In this document: positions 25,814-33,332 of the stretch, piece by piece
Numbering within the stretch: the first letter of the stretch is position 1
How the letters are laid out: every line of letters starts with the position of its first letter
Source: DASYGT01 sp035999365
GTDB taxonomy: Bacteria > Actinomycetota > Actinomycetes > Mycobacteriales > Jatrophihabitantaceae
Assembly: GCA_035999365.1 (NCBI GenBank)
Contig: DASYGT010000048.1
Coordinates: 1 to 64,000 of the forward strand
Direction: 5' to 3'
DNA: 64,000 nt
Notes under the pieces: model-generated
Seen by the model: only the letters and a program-made list of their open reading frames with translations
Database searches by the model: none
Told to the model about the DNA's origin: nothing
Position numbers and translations under genes: made by a program

Positions 25814-26221
25814 GTGCCTGCGTATCGCCTGAAAGAGGCTGCCGACCTGCTCGGGGTCAGCGACGACACGCTTCGCCGCTGGGCCGACAGCGGGCGGATC
25901 GCGACGTCGAACGACGATGCCGGCCGCCGGGTGATCGACGGTGCCGACCTCGCGGCCTTGGCCGAACAAGTGGCGCCGCCGGTACCCGAGGCGCGCGCGA
26001 TCACTCGTGAGTCGGCCCGCAACCGCTTCGTCGGTCTCGTGACCCGGGTCGTGCGCGACTCAGTCATGGCGCAGGTCGAACTGCAGTGCGGTCCGTACCG
26101 CGTCGTGTCGCTCATGAGCAGGGAGGCGGCCGATGAGCTGGGTCTCGAGCCCGGCGTCACCGCTGTCGCGTCGGTCAAGTCCACCAATGTCGTCGTCGAA
26201 GTTCCCGAGGAGTCCCGTTGA
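25814..26221 (+). CDS. Excisionase/MerR-type HTH protein fused to a TOBE (molybdate-binding) domain
   Basis: 135 residues. The N-terminus is a short helix-turn-helix of the helix_turn_helix_17/BldC type (YRLKEAADLLGVSDDTLRRWADSGRI). The C-terminal ~65 residues form a TOBE/Mop domain (ARNRFVGLVTRVVRDSVMAQVELQCG ... VASVKSTNVVVEVPEE), which binds molybdate or tungstate. It likely senses molybdate and controls the following modABC genes, like ModE in other bacteria. A TAGAGT at 25801-25806 lies seven bases before GTG 25814, suggesting a leaderless transcript. The stop overlaps the modA start (TTGA). Confidence 0.8.
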   Translation: MPAYRLKEAADLLGVSDDTLRRWADSGRIATSNDDAGRRVIDGADLAALAEQVAPPVPEARAITRESARNRFVGLVTRVVRDSVMAQVELQCGPYRVVSLMSREAADELGLEPGVTAVASVKSTNVVVEVPEESR

Positions 26222-26976
26222 AGCGCATCGCCGCTGCCGTTGTCGTTGCCGCTGTCCTTTCCGTGTCCGGCTGCTCGAGTTCGAAGGCATCCTCTGGTCC
26301 TGCCGGCGGAACCATCACGGTGTACGCGGCGTCGTCGCTCACGGGCGCGTTCAACAAGATCGCGAAAGCGTTCGAACTTGCCAATCCGGGCGTGCACGTG
26401 AAGTTCAGCTTCGGCGCGAGTTCCACGCTCGCGACGCAGATCACCAGCGGCGCTCCGGCGGACGTCTTCGCGTCGGCATCGCCGAAGAACATGACGTCGG
26501 TCGTCCAAGCCGGCGACGCCGCGAGCTCGGCCAACTTCGCGAAGAACGCCATGGAGATCGCCGCGGCACCGGGCAACCCGGCACATGTCACCGCCGTACC
26601 CGACCTCGCCAAGTCTTCGGTCAAGGTCGCACTGTGTGAGCCGACGGTGCCGTGCGGATCGGTGGCGCTGCAGGTGTTCAAGAACGCCAACGTCACGGTG
26701 CACGCAGTCTCGTTGGAACAGGACGTCAAGTCGACGCTCGCCAAGATCGAGCTCGGCGAGGTCGACGCCGGAGTCGTGTACGTCACCGATGTGTTGTCCG
26801 CCGGAGCCAAGGTTGTCGCTGTTCCGATCCCGGACAGCCTCAATTCCTCCACCGAGTATCCGATCGCTGCGCTCACCCACTCGGCCCAGTCGGCGCTCGC
26901 GCAGAGGTTCGTCGCATTCGTCACGTCGAGTGCCGGTCAGGCCGTGCTCCAGGCGGCCGGTTTCCAGCACCCATGA
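26218..26976 (+). CDS. modA: Molybdate ABC transporter substrate-binding lipoprotein ModA
   Basis: 252 residues. A lipoprotein signal ends in the lipobox SVSGC (Cys at residue 19). The mature part has the ModA signature ITVYAASSLTGAFNKIAKAFE, FSFGASSTLATQITSGAPADVFASAS and DAGVVYVTDV. It captures molybdate outside the membrane for ModBC. The start is TTG 26218 inside TTGA, overlapping the stop of the HTH-TOBE gene, with GAGGAG just upstream. The stop overlaps modB. Confidence 0.93.
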   Translation: MKRIAAAVVVAAVLSVSGCSSSKASSGPAGGTITVYAASSLTGAFNKIAKAFELANPGVHVKFSFGASSTLATQITSGAPADVFASASPKNMTSVVQAGDAASSANFAKNAMEIAAAPGNPAHVTAVPDLAKSSVKVALCEPTVPCGSVALQVFKNANVTVHAVSLEQDVKSTLAKIELGEVDAGVVYVTDVLSAGAKVVAVPIPDSLNSSTEYPIAALTHSAQSALAQRFVAFVTSSAGQAVLQAAGFQHP

Positions 26977-27779
26977 GCCGCCGCGGGCGTCCCGGTGATA
27001 CGCCCGCTGTCCTGTACCCGCCAGCAGTCCTGGGACTGCTGTTCCTGGCGCTGCCTGTCGTCGGCCTGCTCGTACGCGCGCCGTGGAGCAGCCTGCGCCA
27101 CATCTACGCGCACAGTGACCTCCACGACGCACTGCGCATCTCGATCCTCACCTCGTTGAGCGCGACCCTGGCCTCGTTGGTACTCGGCGTGCCACTCGCA
27201 TGGGTGCTTGCCCGCGTGCGGTTGCCGGGGATGGCCGTGGTGCGGTCGATCGTCACGATGCCGCTCGTGCTGCCGCCTGTGGTCGGCGGTGTCGCACTGT
27301 TCCTCGCCTTCGGCCGCAAGGGATTCCTCGGTCAGTACCTGCATTCGTGGTTCGGTCTCGATCTCGCCTTCTCGCTGCGGGGTGTCGTCATCGCCGAAGC
27401 GTTCGTCGCGATGCCGTTCCTCGTCGTAACGATGGAGGGTGCGTTCCGGCAGGCCGATCGGCATCTGGAAGAGGCTGCGGCCACGCTGGGTGCGTCCCGG
27501 TTGCGGACGTTCACGCGCGTGACGGTGCCGCTCGTCGTCCCGTCGCTGGTCGCCGGCCTGGTGCTGTGCTGGGCGCGCGCCATCGGCGAGTTCGGCGCGA
27601 CGCTGATCTTCGGGGGCAACGTCCCAGGGGCCACCCAGACCATGCCGACGCTGATCCTCGACGCCTTCCAGAACCGCCCCGAGGACGCTGTCGCGCTCAG
27701 CCTCCCGTTGATGCTCATCGCCGTGGTGGTGCTCGCCGCGCTGCGCGACAAGTGGCTCAGGCCGGTGGCCAGTTCGTGA
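26973..27779 (+). CDS. modB: Molybdate ABC transporter permease ModB
   Basis: 268 residues with five to six hydrophobic segments (LLFLALPVVGLLV, LSATLASLVLGVPLAWVLARV, MPLVLPPVVGGVALFLAF and others). It has the permease EAA loop EEAAATLGASRLRTFTRVTVPL and the ModB-typical RAIGEFGATLIFGGNVPGATQTMPTLI. It forms the membrane channel for molybdate uptake. ATG 26973 overlaps the modA stop (ATGA) and its stop overlaps modC (GTGA). Confidence 0.93.
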   Translation: MSRRGRPGDTPAVLYPPAVLGLLFLALPVVGLLVRAPWSSLRHIYAHSDLHDALRISILTSLSATLASLVLGVPLAWVLARVRLPGMAVVRSIVTMPLVLPPVVGGVALFLAFGRKGFLGQYLHSWFGLDLAFSLRGVVIAEAFVAMPFLVVTMEGAFRQADRHLEEAAATLGASRLRTFTRVTVPLVVPSLVAGLVLCWARAIGEFGATLIFGGNVPGATQTMPTLILDAFQNRPEDAVALSLPLMLIAVVVLAALRDKWLRPVASS

Positions 27780-28852
27780 GCGGGCTGCTGTTCGACGCGC
27801 GGGTCCGGCAGGGCTCGTTCACCCTCGCTGCGACAGTGCGGGCCGCACCCGGGGAGATCGTCGCGATCCTGGGGCCGAACGGGGCGGGCAAGTCGACTCT
27901 GCTGCGAACGGTGGCAGGTCTGCACCCCGCAGAGTCGGGGCGAATCGAGCTCGACGGTGTGCCGTTGGACGATCCGTCGACACGGCAGTATCTCCCCGCT
28001 GCGCAGCGCCGCATCGGCGTCGTTTTCCAGGATCACCGACTGTTTCCGCACCTGAGCGCCGTCGACAACGTCGCCTTCGGGCTGCGGGCACAAGGGATGC
28101 CGCGAGCTGCGGCTCGATCGGCCGCCCGCCAGTGGCTGGTTCGCGTCGGTCTCGCCGAGCACGCGCAGGATCGACCAGGCCGGCTGTCCGGCGGTCAGGC
28201 CCAGCGTGTCGCGCTGGCACGAGCACTGGCCTGCGAACCGCGGCTTTTGCTGCTCGACGAACCGTTGGCATCATTGGACGTTCAGACGCGCGCCGAGGTC
28301 CAGGGTGAACTGCGGACCCATCTCGCGACGTTCGCCGGGCCGACACTCTTCGTGACGCACGACCCGATCGAAGCTCTGCTGCTGGCTCGCCGGATCGTCG
28401 TGCTCGAAGGCGGCACTGTGGTTCAGGACGGTACGGCGGCGCAGATCACCGGGCGCCCCGTGACTCCGTACGTCGCCCGCCTGGTCGGCATGAATCTGTA
28501 CAGGGGCCACGCGGTTCGTGGCACCGTCGAGTTGGACGGCGGTGGCGTACTCGTCGTACCGGATGCGCGGGACGGGCGAGTGCTGGTGTCGGTGCGCCCG
28601 TCTGCATTTACGGTGCATACCGAGCAGCCGCACGCCAGCAGCGCGCGCAACGTGCTGCCGGGAATCGTGCGGGCGATGGCGCCTCTCGCCGACCGGATTC
28701 GCCTGACAGTGGCGGGAACGGTCGAGACGCTCGTCGATGTCACGGCCCCCGCGGTGGCCGAACTCGGCTTGGTGCCCGGTCATCAGGTGTGGCTCGCCGC
28801 AAAGGCGACCGATCTCGAGAGCTATCCAGAACCGGCGGGTGATCGCCCGTAG
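27776..28852 (+). CDS. modC: Molybdate ABC transporter ATP-binding protein ModC
   Basis: 358 residues. Walker A GPNGAGKST, signature LSGGQAQRVALARAL and Walker B LLLLDEPLASLD are all present, followed by FVTHDPIEAL. The C-terminal ~110 residues form a TOBE-type molybdate-binding domain (NVLPGIVRAMAPLADRIRLTVAGTVETLVDVT), as in longer ModC proteins. It powers molybdate import and may be inhibited by excess molybdate. GTG 27776 overlaps the modB stop. Confidence 0.92.
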   Translation: MSGLLFDARVRQGSFTLAATVRAAPGEIVAILGPNGAGKSTLLRTVAGLHPAESGRIELDGVPLDDPSTRQYLPAAQRRIGVVFQDHRLFPHLSAVDNVAFGLRAQGMPRAAARSAARQWLVRVGLAEHAQDRPGRLSGGQAQRVALARALACEPRLLLLDEPLASLDVQTRAEVQGELRTHLATFAGPTLFVTHDPIEALLLARRIVVLEGGTVVQDGTAAQITGRPVTPYVARLVGMNLYRGHAVRGTVELDGGGVLVVPDARDGRVLVSVRPSAFTVHTEQPHASSARNVLPGIVRAMAPLADRIRLTVAGTVETLVDVTAPAVAELGLVPGHQVWLAAKATDLESYPEPAGDRP

Positions 28853-28872
28853 CGGCGTGGCACGCTGAGGAC

Positions 28873-29109
28873 GTGGCTGACGTCGTCGTGCGCTTCTGGG
28901 CTGGGGCACAGCGCGCAGCGGGATGCGCCGAACAGGGGCTGGCGGCCGACACGCTCGATGAGCTGGTGACGGCGCTTGGGCGCCGGCCCGAGCTGGCCAA
29001 GGTCTGCGCGGCGGCGTCCTTCCTCGTCGATGGCGTTCAGGCCGGCGGCACGACGAAGCTGCACGACGGAGCCATTGTCGACGTGCTTCCCCCGTTTGCG
29101 GGCGGCTGA
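28873..29109 (+). CDS. moaD: Molybdopterin synthase sulfur-carrier subunit MoaD
   Basis: 78 residues, ubiquitin-like fold, ending in the required Gly-Gly (LPPFAGG). The C-terminal glycine is activated as a thiocarboxylate and donates sulfur to precursor Z with MoaE, giving molybdopterin. It follows modC by 20 bases and is probably the last gene of that operon, linking molybdate uptake to cofactor synthesis for enzymes such as the nitrate reductase at the start of the window. GTG 28873 is the start. Confidence 0.82.
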   Translation: MADVVVRFWAGAQRAAGCAEQGLAADTLDELVTALGRRPELAKVCAAASFLVDGVQAGGTTKLHDGAIVDVLPPFAGG

Positions 29110-29157
29110 CGCACGTTGGTCGATCTGCGGTAACCCGCACGTCACACTCGCACGCCA

Positions 29158-29181
29158 CCCTGGTACTGCCACCCACCAGGG
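29158..29181 (+). terminator. Possible terminator after moaD
   Basis: A 7-bp inverted repeat, CCCTGGT at 29158-29164 and ACCAGGG at 29175-29181, with a ten-base loop. It lies 48 bases after the moaD stop and has no T-run. It could end the molybdate operon or shape the leader of the next small gene. Confidence 0.4.
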
Positions 29182-29234
29182 GCAATCGAGCGCTCACGAG
29201 GTGCTCGACCTCCGTCCAGGAAGGAGACGATGTG

Positions 29235-29411
29235 ATGACGAGGAAGTCGCCCGATCACGACCGATACGTCGCCAAGGTCAATAGCCTGGTCACCACCGGC
29301 CGTGACGACATGATCGACGAGATGGTCAGCGATTACGCGCGCACGCAGGAGTCCGGGCGCGAGGTGTTCTGGGATGCCAGGCGGGGCTGGCCGGTCGGAC
29401 GCCGTCGGTAA
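29235..29411 (+). CDS. Small charged hypothetical protein
   Basis: 58 residues, beginning MTRKSPDHDRYVAKVNSLVT and ending in an Arg-rich tail. AAGGAGA at 29221-29227 stands a good distance before GTG 29232 / ATG 29235. The product is helical and strongly charged (DDMIDEMVSDYARTQESGREVFWDARRGW), with no signal peptide or membrane span. The good ribosome binding site and sensible composition make it likely to be real. I do not recognise a family. It lies between moaD and a HAD phosphatase gene. Confidence 0.55.
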   Translation: MTRKSPDHDRYVAKVNSLVTTGRDDMIDEMVSDYARTQESGREVFWDARRGWPVGRRR

Positions 29412-29453
29412 GCCGGATGTTTGGCTGCCAGGCCGATTGGGCAGCACTCCGGC

Positions 29454-30137
29454 ATGCCCGACACGACCCGTCGCGGAGTGCTGTTCGATGTCGATGGCAC
29501 CCTCGTCGACACCACCTACCTGCACGCCGTCTGCTGGGGCGAGGCGTTGCGCCAGCATGAGCACGACATTCCCATGGCGACGGTGCATCGCAGCATCGGG
29601 ATGGGTTCTGATCGGCTGCTCGAGCACCTGCTCGGCAAGGATCGCGACACGAGCCAGGACGCCGATCTGACGACGGCGCACCTCGCCCTCTACCGGCAGT
29701 TCTGGGGTCGGCTCCGCCCCCTTCCCGGCGCAGCGGAACTGCTGCGCTCGTGTGCCGAGAGCGGTCTGAGCGTGGTACTGGCGTCGTCAGCGGGGCGCGA
29801 CGAACTCGACGCACTGCGTTCTGCGCTCGGCGCAGACGACGCGATCGCGGCGGCGACAAGTTCGTCTGACGCGGAGTCGAGCAAGCCCGCACCGGACATC
29901 CTGGAGGTGGCGATGGCGAAGTCCGGGTTGCGTCCGGAGGATGTGGCCTTCGTCGGGGACGCAGTGTGGGATGGCGCGGCTGCCACGCGTGCCGGCGTGA
30001 CCTTCATCGGCCTGACCTGCGGCGGGACCAGTGAAGCCGAACTGTACGAAGCGAGTGCCGTCGAGGTGTGGCGAGATCCCGCGCACTTGCGCGAGCACCT
30101 GGGCACGAGCGCGATTGGTGCGCTGGTACGACGATGA
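29454..30137 (+). CDS. HAD-superfamily hydrolase (beta-phosphoglucomutase/phosphatase-like)
   Basis: 227 residues from ATG 29454. HAD motifs are intact: motif I FDVDGTLVDT, motif II VLASSA, motif III Lys in SSKPAPDILE, motif IV FVGDAVWDGAAATRAGV. The helical cap after motif I makes it subclass I. Such enzymes dephosphorylate sugar phosphates or phosphoglycolate; the substrate cannot be told here. An upstream start at 29421 would add 11 residues without a ribosome binding site. Confidence 0.8.
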   Translation: MPDTTRRGVLFDVDGTLVDTTYLHAVCWGEALRQHEHDIPMATVHRSIGMGSDRLLEHLLGKDRDTSQDADLTTAHLALYRQFWGRLRPLPGAAELLRSCAESGLSVVLASSAGRDELDALRSALGADDAIAAATSSSDAESSKPAPDILEVAMAKSGLRPEDVAFVGDAVWDGAAATRAGVTFIGLTCGGTSEAELYEASAVEVWRDPAHLREHLGTSAIGALVRR

Positions 30138-30145
30138 CGCCGGCG

Positions 30146-30556
30146 TCAGCCCGCCACGTTGGGTCCGGCCCGGTCGATCGCGAAACGGATGAGGACGCGC
30201 TGATCGGCGATCATTGCGCGCCGGTAGTCGTCCCAGTCGGGATGCTCTCCGGAGACGCGCCGGTAGTAGTCGACGAGTAGGTCGACGACCCCGGGCCCGT
30301 CGACGATCTCTGCGGTGCCCTCGACCTGCACCCATTCACCGTAGAAGCCGTCATTGATCCCGACGAGTGACACGCGTGGGTCGCGCCGCAGGTTGCGCAC
30401 CTTTACCGACGGTTCGCGGGTGCTGATGATCACCTGTCCGGTGTCGTCGACGGCGACCGTCACCGGCGACATCTGCGGCCTGCCGTCGGCGCGGAACGTC
30501 GCCAGCACGCCACGATGGTGAGCCCTCAGGAATGCACCTGCCTCAGCTGCGTCCAT
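30146..30556 (-). CDS. PPOX-class F420-dependent enzyme
   Basis: 136 residues from ATG 30556. The split-barrel signature is FLRAHHRGVLATFRADGRPQMSPVTVAVDDTGQVIISTREPSVKVRNLRRDPRVSL, with an Arg/Lys pair for cofactor phosphate binding; it ends VLIRFAIDRAGP. The family reduces substrates with F420H2 or binds FMN. It starts one base after the stop of the upstream YbhB-like gene, forming a two-gene operon. This is the second PPOX protein in the window. Confidence 0.78.
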   Translation of the reverse strand: MDAAEAGAFLRAHHRGVLATFRADGRPQMSPVTVAVDDTGQVIISTREPSVKVRNLRRDPRVSLVGINDGFYGEWVQVEGTAEIVDGPGVVDLLVDYYRRVSGEHPDWDDYRRAMIADQRVLIRFAIDRAGPNVAG

Positions 30557-30557
30557 G

Positions 30558-31112
30558 TCAGCGCTGGAAGGTCGGGACGATCTGTGCCCGCGCCAGCGTG
30601 TGGAACGCGAGATTGAACGACACGACCGCGGCACTGGCACTGTCGTCGAAACCACCGGCGTCGCGCAGGCTCTCCACATCCACCGCATGGACGACGAAGT
30701 AGTACCGGTGCGGTACGTCGTTGTCCGGCGGGTACGCGCCGCCGTAGTCCTTGCTGCCCAAGTCGTTGCGAACGTGGAATGCCGAACCTGGCAACGGATC
30801 ACCCGCCGCGCCGGCACCGGCCGGCAACTGCGTGGTATCGGCCGGAAGATCGACAAGGATCCAGTGCCAGAATCCCGATGGCGTCGGGGCGTCGGGGTCG
30901 TAGCACGTCACGACGAAGCTCTTCGTGCCCTCCGGGAATCCGTTCCAGGACAGCTGCGGAGACCGGTTCTCGGCTCCATCGGCGGCCCCGCCGGCCGCGT
31001 GGATGGCAGGCATCGGTGTGCCGTCCTCGACGTCGGTGCTGGTCACAGTGAACGTCGGAAGGGCGGGCAGCTTCTGGTACGGATCTTCGGCTCGGGGCCG
31101 GTCTAGGCTCAT
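30558..31112 (-). CDS. YbhB/YbcL family (PEBP, Raf-kinase-inhibitor-like) protein
   Basis: 184 residues from ATG 31112, preceded by AGGAGG. The phosphatidylethanolamine-binding-protein fold is seen in RSPQLSWNGFPEGTKSFVVTCYDPDAPTPSGFWHWILVDLP (DPDAP and HW motifs) and PHRYYFVVHAVDV. Bacterial members are of unknown or protease-inhibitor function. No signal peptide, so cytoplasmic. It is followed after one base by the PPOX gene. Confidence 0.85.
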   Translation of the reverse strand: MSLDRPRAEDPYQKLPALPTFTVTSTDVEDGTPMPAIHAAGGAADGAENRSPQLSWNGFPEGTKSFVVTCYDPDAPTPSGFWHWILVDLPADTTQLPAGAGAAGDPLPGSAFHVRNDLGSKDYGGAYPPDNDVPHRYYFVVHAVDVESLRDAGGFDDSASAAVVSFNLAFHTLARAQIVPTFQR

Positions 31113-31190
31113 CGCGCGGTTCCTCCTGAATGAAACGGATCGTGCCTTCGACCCTAGAGTGGATCGCATCAGCGAGGTAGGGGAGCCGTC

Positions 31191-31811
31191 ATGGGGGACG
31201 CCAGCGACGGAAAGTTCGTGGTCGGCATCGGCGGATCGACGAACGCGGACTCGGTCACGTCTGTGTTGCTGCGCATCGCGCTCGGCATGGTCGCCGAGCA
31301 GGGGGCCGAAACAGCGTCGTTCGGTGCCGACGCGATGATGGCACTGCCGATGTACGCCCCACCGGGAGAGTCGGCGGACCCCGCCCCGAATGCGCTCGTC
31401 GATGCGGTGCGCCGAGCCGACGCGGTCATCATCTCGACGCCGGGATATCACGGTGCGATGTCCGGACTCGTCAAGAACGCCGTCGATCACCTCGAAGCGC
31501 TGCGTGATGACGACCGGCCATACCTCGAAGGTCGGCCGGTCGGCCTGATCGTCGCTGCGGGCGGCTGGCAGGCATGCGGCACGACGCTCGTCTCGGCACG
31601 GTCGGTCGTCCACTCGTTGCGGGGATGGCCGACACCGCTCGGCGTCACGGTGAACTCGTTCGAGCAGCAGTCCGGCCCCGACGGTCGGTTCGATGAGCGC
31701 GTCCGCGGCGGCCTACGGATCATGTCCGAACAGCTCATCGCATTCATGTCGTGGCACGGCGCAACGAAATCTCCGCTCGAGATCGGCGAGCCGGCCCGCG
31801 CGACCTCATAG
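31191..31811 (+). CDS. NADPH-dependent FMN reductase family protein
   Basis: 206 residues with a flavodoxin-like fold: VVGIGGSTNADSVTSVLLR (phosphate-binding loop), ADAVIISTPGYHGAMSGLVKNAVDHLEALR (the P-x-Y-H/N-G motif), GLIVAAGGWQACGTTL. It reduces FMN, quinones or related substrates with NAD(P)H. AGGGGAG precedes ATG 31191 and a TAGAGT at 31156-31161 is a likely promoter element. Divergent from the YbhB-like gene. Confidence 0.82.
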   Translation: MGDASDGKFVVGIGGSTNADSVTSVLLRIALGMVAEQGAETASFGADAMMALPMYAPPGESADPAPNALVDAVRRADAVIISTPGYHGAMSGLVKNAVDHLEALRDDDRPYLEGRPVGLIVAAGGWQACGTTLVSARSVVHSLRGWPTPLGVTVNSFEQQSGPDGRFDERVRGGLRIMSEQLIAFMSWHGATKSPLEIGEPARATS

Positions 31812-31830
31812 ACGGCTTACCGGGTGATCT

Positions 31831-32250
31831 TCAGCTCGGCACGTCGAGCCGCAGCCGCCTCTGCTCGACGAGCATGCAGCGATTCTCGACGTACAGCAGG
31901 CCGGCGTCGGCGGCGATGGCGCGTGCCTCCTCCGACGCTATGTGCAGCTGCAGCCAGAGTGCGGAGGCACCGGCGGACACAGCCTGGCGGGCGACCTCCG
32001 GCGTCGCTGCCGATGGGCGGAACACCTGCACGAGGCCGATCTGTTCCGGTACCTCGCCGAGGGTGCGGTAGACCGGCTCGCCGAGAATCGTGCGGGCCTC
32101 GAGGTTGACCGGAATTATCCGCCAGCCGCGGCTCTGCATGTACTCCGGCACATAGTGTGCGGGCTTGTCCGGCATGCGGCTTGCGCCGACGACCGTGATG
32201 GTGTCGTACGTGCGGAGAACCTCCTCGACAGCCGCGTCCTCATCGATCAT
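31831..32250 (-). CDS. CoA-binding (Rossmann) domain protein
   Basis: 139 residues, a stand-alone CoA_binding domain: YDTITVVGASRMPDKPAHYVPEYMQSRGWRIIPVNLEARTILGEPVYRTLGEVPEQIGLVQVFRP ... ALWLQLHIAS ... ENRCMLVEQRR. This is the YccU-like family resembling the CoA-binding part of succinyl-CoA synthetase. The role is unknown. Divergent from the YbaK-like gene with only 24 bases between the start codons. Confidence 0.85.
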   Translation of the reverse strand: MIDEDAAVEEVLRTYDTITVVGASRMPDKPAHYVPEYMQSRGWRIIPVNLEARTILGEPVYRTLGEVPEQIGLVQVFRPSAATPEVARQAVSAGASALWLQLHIASEEARAIAADAGLLYVENRCMLVEQRRLRLDVPS

Positions 32251-32274
32251 GTCCTCACCTTAGAGTGGTCGTTC

Positions 32275-32805
32275 ATGACGGGACCCGGTTCGCTGGACTG
32301 GCGTGCGGAGGTGCGCGACCTGGTCGCAGCGCCGGTGGCCACGGCGCTCGCCGCATGGCCGCGAGGCCCGGAGGTGCTTGCCGCTCCGATCGATCCCGAC
32401 CTCGCCGACACCGCGGCGTTCTGTGCGCGATACGGCGTCGAGCTCGCCGATTCGGCGAACTGTGTCGTGATAGCGGGGCGCCGGGGCGATCACACGTCCT
32501 ACGCGGCGTGCGTCGTGCTCGCGCCCACGCGCGCCGATGTCAACGGCGTGGTGCGCCGCCGCCTCGGCGCCCGTAAGGCGTCGTTCGCGCCGATGGATGA
32601 CGCCGTGACGCTCAGCGGCATGGAGTACGGCGGAATCACGCCGATCGGACTGCCCGCGAGCTGGCCCGTGCTGATCGATGCGGGCGTTCTGGCGCGGGCC
32701 ATCGTGGTCATCGGTTCCGGCGTGCGCCGGTCGAAGCTCGCACTGCCATCAGCTGCCCTCGCCGACCTGCCGGGCGCCGAGGTGGTCGACGGCCTGGCGT
32801 CTTAG
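32275..32805 (+). CDS. YbaK/EbsC-family aminoacyl-tRNA deacylase-like protein
   Basis: 176 residues. The YbaK fold is visible: DSANCVVIAGRRGDHTSYAACVVLAPTRADVNGVVRRRLGARKASFAPMDDAVTLSGMEYGGITPIGLPASWPVLID, including the conserved GGITPIGLP. These proteins hydrolyse mischarged tRNAs in trans. ATG 32275 is preceded at eight bases by TAGAGT (32261-32266) with no ribosome binding site, so the mRNA is probably leaderless. It converges on soxR. Confidence 0.82.
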   Translation: MTGPGSLDWRAEVRDLVAAPVATALAAWPRGPEVLAAPIDPDLADTAAFCARYGVELADSANCVVIAGRRGDHTSYAACVVLAPTRADVNGVVRRRLGARKASFAPMDDAVTLSGMEYGGITPIGLPASWPVLIDAGVLARAIVVIGSGVRRSKLALPSAALADLPGAEVVDGLAS

Positions 32806-32812
32806 CAACGCC

Positions 32813-33280
32813 TCACGCGTGCGCAGCCGAGCGACGCAACAACCGTGGCAGGTAGGCGGCGCCGACTCCGGCGCCGGCCGCGAGGTCGGCAGGGTTCGAG
32901 ATCGCGCAGCGCTTGAGTGACAGGCAACCACACCCGATGCAGGAGTCGAGACCGTCGCGCAGTTTCGTCAACGCGGCGATCTGCTCGTCGAGCCTCGTGC
33001 GCCAGCCGTTCGAGAGCCGAGTCCAGTCCGCGCGCGTCGGCGTGCGTCGATCGGGCAGGGTAGCGAGCGCCGCGGAGATCTCGTCGAGTGAGAGTCCCAC
33101 GTTCCGCGCCGCCCGGATGAATGCCAGCCGCCGGAGGACATTGCGCTCGTACCGGCGCTGCCCACCGCCCGAGCGTTGCGCCGTCAACAATCCCTCGTGT
33201 TCGTAATACCGCAGGGCGGACGCGGCGAAACCGCTGCGCCGGGCAACCTCGCTCACCGTGAGCAGATCTGTCGTCTTCAT
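32813..33280 (-). CDS. soxR: Redox-sensitive transcriptional activator SoxR
   Basis: 155 residues from ATG 33280 (MKTTDLLTVSEVARRSGFAASALRYYEHEGLL), a MerR-family N-terminus. The [2Fe-2S] motif C-x2-C-x-C-x5-C (CIGCGCLSLKRC) near residue 118 identifies SoxR. It is activated by redox-cycling compounds oxidising the cluster and then untwists promoters with a long spacer. GGAAGG lies before the start. The divergent short-chain dehydrogenase gene has exactly such a promoter. Confidence 0.9.
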   Translation of the reverse strand: MKTTDLLTVSEVARRSGFAASALRYYEHEGLLTAQRSGGGQRRYERNVLRRLAFIRAARNVGLSLDEISAALATLPDRRTPTRADWTRLSNGWRTRLDEQIAALTKLRDGLDSCIGCGCLSLKRCAISNPADLAAGAGVGAAYLPRLLRRSAAHA

Positions 33281-33295
33281 CCGACCCTTCCGCGC

Positions 33296-33326
33296 TTGAC
33301 TTAAAGCTAACTTCAACTACGACTAT
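33296..33326 (+). promoter_or_regulatory. SoxR-type promoter of the short-chain dehydrogenase gene
   Basis: TTGACT at 33296-33301 and GACTAT at 33321-33326 are separated by 19 bp, the long spacer used by MerR-family activators. An imperfect dyad lies between them (CTTAAAG - CTAA - CTTCAA). The start codon of the dehydrogenase gene follows GACTAT by six bases, so the transcript is likely leaderless. Confidence 0.6.
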
Positions 33327-33332
33327 AGGCGC

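Noticed and set aside
23827..27132. 1101-codon open frame on the minus strand
   Set aside because: Antisense to gntK, the GAF-SpoIIE gene and the mod operon, which have clear protein families; no recognisable domain and biased composition.
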